Shown: positions 4,980-8,261 of the stretch, in pieces | How positions within the stretch are numbered: position 1 is the first letter of the stretch | Layout: each line of letters starts with the position of its first letter | Source: Chloroflexota bacterium | Lineage (GTDB): Bacteria; Chloroflexota; Anaerolineae; Anaerolineales; VGOW01 | Direction of reading: 5' to 3' | Length of the DNA: 8,261 nt | Assembly: GCA_016215145.1 (NCBI GenBank) | Contig: JACRLA010000162.1 | Location: 1-8,261 of the forward strand | The notes under the pieces: model-generated | The model's input: only the letters and a program-made list of their open reading frames with translations | Told to the model about the DNA's origin: nothing | Database searches by the model: none | Made by a program: the position numbers and the translations under genes

Positions 4980-6473
4980 ATGACCTACAAAAACCTTCCC
5001 GAATTTATTTCTGATCTTGAAGGACGCGGCGAATTGCTTCGAATCAAAGCCCCCGTCTCGCGCGATTTAGAAATTACCGAAATTGCCGACCGCGTGATGA
5101 AAGGCGCGAAAGAAAAAAACAAAGCCCTGCTGTTCGAGAACGTGCAAGGTTTTTCTACGCCTGTTGCCATCAACCTTTTTGGTTCCGATAAACGCATGTC
5201 GTTAGCATTGGGCGTAAACGATCTCGAAGAACTGAATCAACGCTTAGCAAAGCTAGTGGACATGCGCCCGCCGCAAGGACTCGGCGCAATAATTGATCGC
5301 GCCACAGATTTTTTCAGCGTGTTGAAAGGCATTGGCTTAGGTCCAACCATTGTGAGTCATGGCGCGTGCCAAGAAGTGATAGAAAAAGATAATCCGTCGT
5401 TAGACACATTACCAATTCTCAAATGTTGGCCCAACGACGCCGGACGCTTCATCACCTTGATGCAAGTGATCACCCGCGACCCGGTAAGCAACGCGCGAAA
5501 CGTAGGTATGTATCGTTTGCAAGTGTTGAGCGAAAAAAAGTTGGCGATGCACTGGCAGCGGCACAAAGGCGGGGCGGAACACGAACGCAAAGCGCGAGAA
5601 CTCGTAGGGGCAGGGCTTGCCCCTGCCCCCGCCCAAAAGATTCCGTGCGCCATTGTTTTAGGCGGCGACCCCGCCTCAATATGGTGCGCCTCTGCCCCAC
5701 TCCCACCAAACATTGATGAATATCTTTTAGCCGGTTGGCTGCGCGGCAAGCCGGTTGAATTTGTGAAGTGCGTGACTCAACCGATTGAAGTTCCAGCCAA
5801 CGCAGAAATTATTATTGAAGGGTATGTTGATCCAAACGAACATGAGATCGAAGGACCCTTTGGCGATCACACTGGCTACTACACACCTGCCGAACCGTTT
5901 CCCGTTTTTCATGTCACGGCGATCACCCATCGCAAGAATCCAATTTACCCCACGACCATTGTCGGCGTGCCGCCTGTTGAGGATGTGTATCTCGGCAAAG
6001 CCACCGAGCGACTCTTCTTGCCGCTTCTGCGACTCTTCTTGCCCGAAGTGTTGGACTACCACATGCCGCCCGAAGGCGTATTTCATAATTTAGTGATCGT
6101 GAAAATTAAGAAACGTTATCCGGGTCACGCCCGCAAAGTGATGTTCGGCGTTTGGGGTTTGGGTTTGATGATGCTGGCAAAAGCGATCTTGGTTGTAGAT
6201 GAATGGGTAGATGTTCACAATATGTCGCAAGTGGCGTGGCAAGCGTTGGGCAACGTAGATTGGAGCAAAGATATTCTCGTCGTCGAAGGCGCAGTCGATC
6301 AACTCGATCACGCTTCTTATCGTCAATCTTTCGGCGGCAAGATCGGCATTGACGCCACCGCCAAAACCGCCGACGAAGGTTACACGCGCGGCTGGCCCCA
6401 AGCGGTGCGAATGAGCGATGATGTGAAGAAAAAGGTGGATGAGATGTGGAAGAGTTTAGGGATTGGGGATTAG
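4980..6473 (+). CDS. ubiD: UbiD-family prenylated-FMN-dependent decarboxylase
   Basis: 497 residues, the length I recall for E. coli UbiD, and colinear with it from MTYKNLPEFISDLEGRGELL to the C-terminal KIGIDAT block. UbiD enzymes decarboxylate aromatic or unsaturated acids with prenylated FMN supplied by a UbiX flavin prenyltransferase; UbiX is not in the window. Visible landmarks are NVGMYRLQ (174-181, cofactor loop with Arg179), MHWQRHKGG (190-198), IIIEG with Glu280, and EGPFGDHTGYY from Glu291. With the UbiA-type gene at 8001 the likely role is quinone biosynthesis; menaquinone by the futalosine route (MqnL-like) is my guess. Residues about 208-217 (LVGAGLAPAP) are an insertion encoded by a palindromic repeat. 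The stop codon lies in a heptamer repeat, so the last residues (GIGD) are repeat-derived. It may be translated from a leaderless mRNA. Confidence 0.92.
   Translation: MTYKNLPEFISDLEGRGELLRIKAPVSRDLEITEIADRVMKGAKEKNKALLFENVQGFSTPVAINLFGSDKRMSLALGVNDLEELNQRLAKLVDMRPPQGLGAIIDRATDFFSVLKGIGLGPTIVSHGACQEVIEKDNPSLDTLPILKCWPNDAGRFITLMQVITRDPVSNARNVGMYRLQVLSEKKLAMHWQRHKGGAEHERKARELVGAGLAPAPAQKIPCAIVLGGDPASIWCASAPLPPNIDEYLLAGWLRGKPVEFVKCVTQPIEVPANAEIIIEGYVDPNEHEIEGPFGDHTGYYTPAEPFPVFHVTAITHRKNPIYPTTIVGVPPVEDVYLGKATERLFLPLLRLFLPEVLDYHMPPEGVFHNLVIVKIKKRYPGHARKVMFGVWGLGLMMLAKAILVVDEWVDVHNMSQVAWQALGNVDWSKDILVVEGAVDQLDHASYRQSFGGKIGIDATAKTADEGYTRGWPQAVRMSDDVKKKVDEMWKSLGIGD
5604..5630. repeat. GC-rich palindromic repeat inserted in frame in ubiD
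   Basis: GTAGGGGCAGG followed by a short loop and CCCCTGCCCC forms a strong hairpin. It is 27 nt long, a multiple of three, and is translated as VGAGLAPAP. Compared from memory with E. coli UbiD, the loop between GGA and the next strand is about seven residues longer here. The sequence resembles dispersed GTAGGGGC-type intergenic palindromes (from memory). Confidence 0.75.
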
Positions 6474-6486
6474 AGATTGGAGATTG
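6456..6486. repeat. Heptamer tandem repeat spanning the ubiD stop codon
   Basis: A 31-nt tract of GGAGATT-like 7-nt units, 27 of 31 identical to the tract at 2804-2834. The ubiD TAG (6471-6473) lies in its middle, so the last ubiD codons and the start of the intergenic gap are both repeat. Confidence 0.85.
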
Positions 6487-6505
6487 TCGTTCCGAGTAAC
6501 CCATC

Positions 6506-6605
6506 GCGGGCAGATCTCCGAGTTCTCGCGAAGCGTCCCGTAGCGAAGTGGATAAGAACTCGGAGATCTTGGTGCGACCCGCAAGGGGGAGAAACTTAAG
6601 TTTCT
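6506..6605. repeat. Large inverted repeat plus 16-bp palindrome after ubiD
   Basis: AGATCTCCGAGTTCT (6512-6526) is the exact reverse complement of 6555-6569, a 15-bp perfect stem with a 28-nt loop. GCGGG (6506-6510) and CCCGC (6578-6582) can extend it across bulges. The loop holds GCGAAG twice in direct orientation (6528-6533, 6543-6548). A separate perfect palindrome, AGAAACTTAAGTTTCT, covers 6590-6605. CCC-GCAA-GGG (6578-6587) is a small GNRA-type hairpin. No T-run follows, so this is not a classical terminator. It looks like a compound MITE-like or REP-like element, although it could still stop or stabilise the ubiD message. Confidence 0.8.
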
Positions 6606-6630
6606 GCGTAGCACGGTGAATTAATTTTTA

Positions 6631-6667
6631 CCTTTCTCCGCGCCCTTTGCGAACTTTGCGGTTAAAT
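6631..6667. repeat. CTTTGCG short-repeat tract before the SRPBCC gene
   Basis: CTTTGCG occurs twice (start positions 6645 and 6654) within a CTCCGCG/CTTTGCG/TTAAAT string that ends just before the next start codon. I recognise this phrase as a common intergenic repeat in environmental bacterial genomes (from memory). Its terminal TTAAAT (6662-6667) is 5 nt before ATG 6673 and could serve as a -10 box for a leaderless mRNA. Confidence 0.5.
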
Positions 6668-6672
6668 CTTTT

Positions 6673-7266
6673 ATGCCTCTCATAAACCAAACTCTCCCTC
6701 ACTATCACGTCAGCGAGATCCACTCGATTGAGATTCATGCCACGCCTGAACGAGTGTATGAAGCGTTGAAACAATACCGCATGGGCAGTTCGCCATTGTT
6801 CCGTTTTTTATTCAGCCTACGCAAACTCGGCGGGCTGCCGACTCTACTCTTGCGCCGCCAGCCACTTACCCGCAACTGGAATTTTGAAGAACCATCCATA
6901 CTCAACCTCAAACCGTTTGTCATCGTCGCCGAAGTGGCTAATGAAGAAGTGGTGTTAGGGTTGATCGGTAAATTTTGGCAACCCGCGCCGCCGCAAGTGA
7001 ATCTAAAAGACGGCGCAGAATTTTCGCGCTTTGATGATCCTCACTACGCCAAAGCAGCGATGAGTTTTCTTTTAGAGTCACACGACAGCATCACTACCCT
7101 CACCACCGAAACCCGCGTCTATGTCCCCGATCCAACGTCGCGCTTGTTGTTCCGCTTCTATTGGGCGGTGATCGGATTCTTCAGTGGTTGGCTTCGAGTG
7201 GATATGTTGAGGAGAATTAAGCGAATGGCGGAAAGCGAAAGTCAAAGGTTGCTTGCACGGATGTAG
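6673..7266 (+). CDS. SRPBCC-superfamily (START-like) protein of unknown ligand
   Basis: 197 residues. It opens with a beta strand and the typical SRPBCC entry HSIEIHATPERVYEALKQY (about 16-34), where the fold's first strand meets its first helix. It ends with the family's long C-terminal helix, here SRLLFRFYWAVIGFFSGWLRVDML followed by basic residues. In between is a region fitting the curved sheet (FVIVAEVANEEVVLGLIGKFW; ITTLTTETRVYVPDP). SRPBCC proteins hold hydrophobic ligands in a deep cavity, and some are cyclases or hydroxylase subunits; no catalytic assignment is possible here. The long aromatic C-terminal helix could also touch the membrane. It lies between ubiD and ubiA with a 199-bp repeat-filled gap before it, so a link to quinone chemistry is possible but unproven. 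There is no Shine-Dalgarno site. Confidence 0.7.
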   Translation: MPLINQTLPHYHVSEIHSIEIHATPERVYEALKQYRMGSSPLFRFLFSLRKLGGLPTLLLRRQPLTRNWNFEEPSILNLKPFVIVAEVANEEVVLGLIGKFWQPAPPQVNLKDGAEFSRFDDPHYAKAAMSFLLESHDSITTLTTETRVYVPDPTSRLLFRFYWAVIGFFSGWLRVDMLRRIKRMAESESQRLLARM

Positions 7267-7276
7267 GGAGGGGGTT

Positions 7277-7306
7277 ATGATTGAAACAGAATGGAGCCTA
7301 ATATGA
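7277..7306 (+). CDS. Possible 9-codon leader peptide upstream of the antitoxin
   Basis: A short frame encodes MIETEWSLI. GGAGG (7267-7271) lies 5 nt before its ATG, a strong Shine-Dalgarno site at good spacing. Its TGA (7304-7306) overlaps the antitoxin ATG (7303-7305) as ATGA. This arrangement would couple antitoxin translation to the leader. It could equally be chance, since the antitoxin has its own GGAG site. No protein-level evidence is possible for so short a frame. Confidence 0.3.
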   Translation: MIETEWSLI

Positions 7307-7548
7307 ATGCGCCAATCTCTATCCAAGCAATTTTTCGCAATGGGAATCTTCAACCCACAAAAAAGTTGGACTTACCTGATAACATGGCAGTGCAAGTATT
7401 AGTTATGCCCCTAAACGCCCAAGGCAAGCCATCTTTATTTGGCGTGATCCCGAATCTGGCTACCATCGGTAACGATATCTTGGGAATTAAGCAATTACTG
7501 AACGATGGCGTTGACAAACAAATGAGATTGATGAGTGGAGGAGTTTAA
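7303..7548 (+). CDS. DUF104-like (AF2212-type) antitoxin
   Basis: 81 residues from ATG 7303. An in-frame ATG at 7291 would add four, but TGGAG (7292-7296) sits 6 nt before 7303 and the shorter form fits the family. The N-terminal half, ISIQAIFRNGNLQPTKKLDLPDNMAVQVLV, has the DUF104 pattern: a strand, an NG turn, L-x-P, then a LDLP strand lead-in. DUF104 proteins are small antitoxins usually encoded just before PIN toxins, as here. The C-terminal half is less conserved and ends MRLMSGGV; by analogy it should wrap the toxin. The toxin start is only 2 nt after the stop, so the pair is a single transcription unit. Such antitoxins are commonly autoregulators; no operator is obvious apart from the short region before 7303. 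Confidence 0.75.
   Translation: MNAPISIQAIFRNGNLQPTKKLDLPDNMAVQVLVMPLNAQGKPSLFGVIPNLATIGNDILGIKQLLNDGVDKQMRLMSGGV
7537..7543 (+). promoter_or_regulatory. Strong Shine-Dalgarno site that sets the toxin start at TTG
   Basis: GGAGGAG, 7 nt before TTG 7551 and inside the last antitoxin codons. It identifies TTG 7551 as the toxin start, since no ATG lies at suitable spacing in that frame. Confidence 0.75.
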
Positions 7549-7550
7549 GT

Positions 7551-7943
7551 TTGGCTACTTATGTCGCTGATACTCATGCGCTCGTGTGGTATCTCGCTGG
7601 GTCACCTTTATTAAGCAAAAGTGCCCGGCAAGTTTTTGATGAAGCCGTGAAAGGCGAAAGTCAAGTAATCGTCCCCGTCATTTCGTTAGCAGAACTGATA
7701 CTGATGATCGAAAAGGGGCGGAGTAAAGTTGAAATGGAAGAGGTGCTAAAAGTTTTACGCGCCGCCTCGGGGATTGTAATTAAAGAACTTGTTCTCGACG
7801 TAGTTTTAAAAATTGAAAAACTAAAAGCCCTGCCTGATATTCACGATAGATTGATTGTGGCTGAAGCACTAGCCAATGACGCCATTCTGATTACCCGGGA
7901 TGAAGCAATTACCAAATCGGGTCTGGTAAAAGTAATTTGGTAG
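7551..7943 (+). CDS. vapC: PIN-domain ribonuclease toxin, VapC type
   Basis: 130 residues, the usual length for single-domain PIN toxins. The four acidic positions of the metal site are visible: Asp7 in YVADTHAL, Glu48 in SLAELILMIEKG, Asp99 in DIHDRLIVAEAL, and Asp117 in LITRDEAI. All are intact, so the enzyme should be active as a Mg- or Mn-dependent endoribonuclease that cuts RNA until bound by its antitoxin. Translation starts at TTG, supported by GGAGGAG 7 nt upstream and 2 nt after the antitoxin stop. The rare start may lower toxin output relative to the antitoxin. An intrinsic terminator follows 20 nt after the stop, making the pair a self-contained module between the SRPBCC gene and ubiA. 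Confidence 0.88.
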   Translation: MATYVADTHALVWYLAGSPLLSKSARQVFDEAVKGESQVIVPVISLAELILMIEKGRSKVEMEEVLKVLRAASGIVIKELVLDVVLKIEKLKALPDIHDRLIVAEALANDAILITRDEAITKSGLVKVIW

Positions 7944-7963
7944 AAGAAAAATTTCTTTATTTT

Positions 7964-7990
7964 AAAACCCGTCGTGATGGCGGGTTTTTT
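7964..7990 (+). terminator. Rho-independent terminator after the toxin gene
   Basis: AAAACCCG (7964-7971) pairs with CGGGTTTT (7981-7988). A further C-G pair and a T-G wobble extend the stem inward, leaving a 5-nt loop. The right arm merges into a T-run ending at 7990. The flanking A-run on the left makes it partly bidirectional. Confidence 0.85.
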
Positions 7991-8000
7991 ATTACTAACC

Positions 8001-8261
8001 ATGCCCTCTCTCCTCAAACGCACCTACGTCTTCCTCGACATGATTCGCTTTGAGCATACGGTGTTCGCTTTGCCGTTTGCCTATTTGGGCATGATGCTCG
8101 CCGCCAACGGCTTGCCCGCGTGGGATAAAGTTTGTTGGATCACACTGGCAATGGCGGCGGCGCGCACGGCGGGGATGAGTCTCAATCGTTACATTGATCG
8201 ATTCATTGACGCTAAGAATCCGCGCACGTTGGCAAGACCGATTCAAGCGAGTAAAATTTCG
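8001..8261 (+). CDS. ubiA: UbiA-family aromatic prenyltransferase, N-terminal part (cut by window edge)
   Basis: 87 codons from ATG 8001 to the right edge. After MIRFEHTVFALPFAYLGMML comes the first aspartate-rich motif of the family, NRYIDRFIDAKNPRT at residues 62-76, with Asp66 and Asp70 as the likely Mg-diphosphate ligands, then the characteristic ARPI. UbiA enzymes are integral membrane prenyltransferases that attach a polyprenyl chain to an aromatic acid such as 4-hydroxybenzoate or, in the futalosine menaquinone route, a naphthoate. Full-length proteins are near 290 residues, so about 70 percent is missing. Its partner decarboxylase is ubiD at 4980. The ATG is only 10 nt after the terminator T-run and has no Shine-Dalgarno site; a TATTAC (7990-7995) 5 nt upstream might be a -10 box for a leaderless mRNA. 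Confidence 0.88.
   Translation, partial: MPSLLKRTYVFLDMIRFEHTVFALPFAYLGMMLAANGLPAWDKVCWITLAMAAARTAGMSLNRYIDRFIDAKNPRTLARPIQASKIS

Noticed and set aside
6008..6043. 15-bp direct repeat in ubiD spaced by 21 nt, suggesting a small in-frame duplication
   Set aside because: The RLFLP...RLFLP segment aligns without gaps to E. coli UbiD as I recall it, so nothing appears to have been added; the similarity probably reflects Leu/Phe-rich codons.
5727..6086. 119-codon open frame on the minus strand within ubiD
   Set aside because: It is a shadow of the well-supported ubiD reading frame, with no recognisable domain and no start signal.
6506..6582. Inverted repeat after ubiD as an intrinsic terminator
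   Set aside because: The loop is 28 nt and there is no T-run after the right arm, so it does not meet the usual criteria; kept only as a repeat.
7995..8246. 83-codon open frame on the minus strand at the right edge
   Set aside because: It is antisense to the UbiA-type gene, whose NRxxD and NPRT motifs make the plus strand clearly the coding one.

Overview
The window is about half GC and looks like chromosomal DNA of an uncultured bacterium, most likely a member of the Chloroflexota (Anaerolineae-like). That placement is an inference. It rests on membrane-anchored C39-type peptidases with Thr/Pro-rich linkers and C-terminal TPRs, a two-domain GxxExxY protein, a quinone-type ubiD/ubiA pair, and many short intergenic repeats of the kind I associate with such genomes. 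No rRNA, tRNA, CRISPR array, transposase or phage gene is visible.

Left half, minus strand, read right to left from 4935 to 1: a short membrane-anchor ORF and a TPR ORF, which together look like a C39-TPR gene that lost its peptidase core; a two-domain GxxExxY protein whose second nuclease-like domain lacks catalytic residues; an intact C39-like cysteine peptidase with C-terminal TPRs, paralogous to the broken pair; a class I SAM methyltransferase coupled to it by an ATGA overlap; a 204-bp gap filled with repeats; and the N-terminal 199 codons of a MurJ-like lipid II flippase that runs off the left edge.

Right half, plus strand, divergent from 4980: a complete UbiD-family decarboxylase, a 199-bp gap packed with inverted and short tandem repeats, an SRPBCC-fold protein, a toxin-antitoxin pair (DUF104-like antitoxin and PIN-domain VapC-type toxin) ending in an intrinsic terminator, and the first 87 codons of a UbiA-type prenyltransferase that runs off the right edge. 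UbiD and UbiA together suggest quinone biosynthesis: decarboxylation and prenylation of an aromatic acid, probably for menaquinone. The TA module appears to have been inserted between them.

The most distinctive trait is the density of small repeats. Several tracts have a 7-nt period, two palindromic families occur in gaps, and a direct-repeat family brackets the GxxExxY gene. At least three repeats have become coding sequence: the methyltransferase N-terminus, the peptidase linker, and an internal loop of UbiD. Several genes have a TATAAT-like hexamer only 5-8 nt before the ATG and no Shine-Dalgarno site, suggesting leaderless mRNAs. The TA genes and the methyltransferase instead have strong Shine-Dalgarno sites. 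I see no complete, clearly new defence or metabolic system. The best candidates for novelty are the repeat-bracketed GxxExxY cassette and the peptidase-less split paralog.
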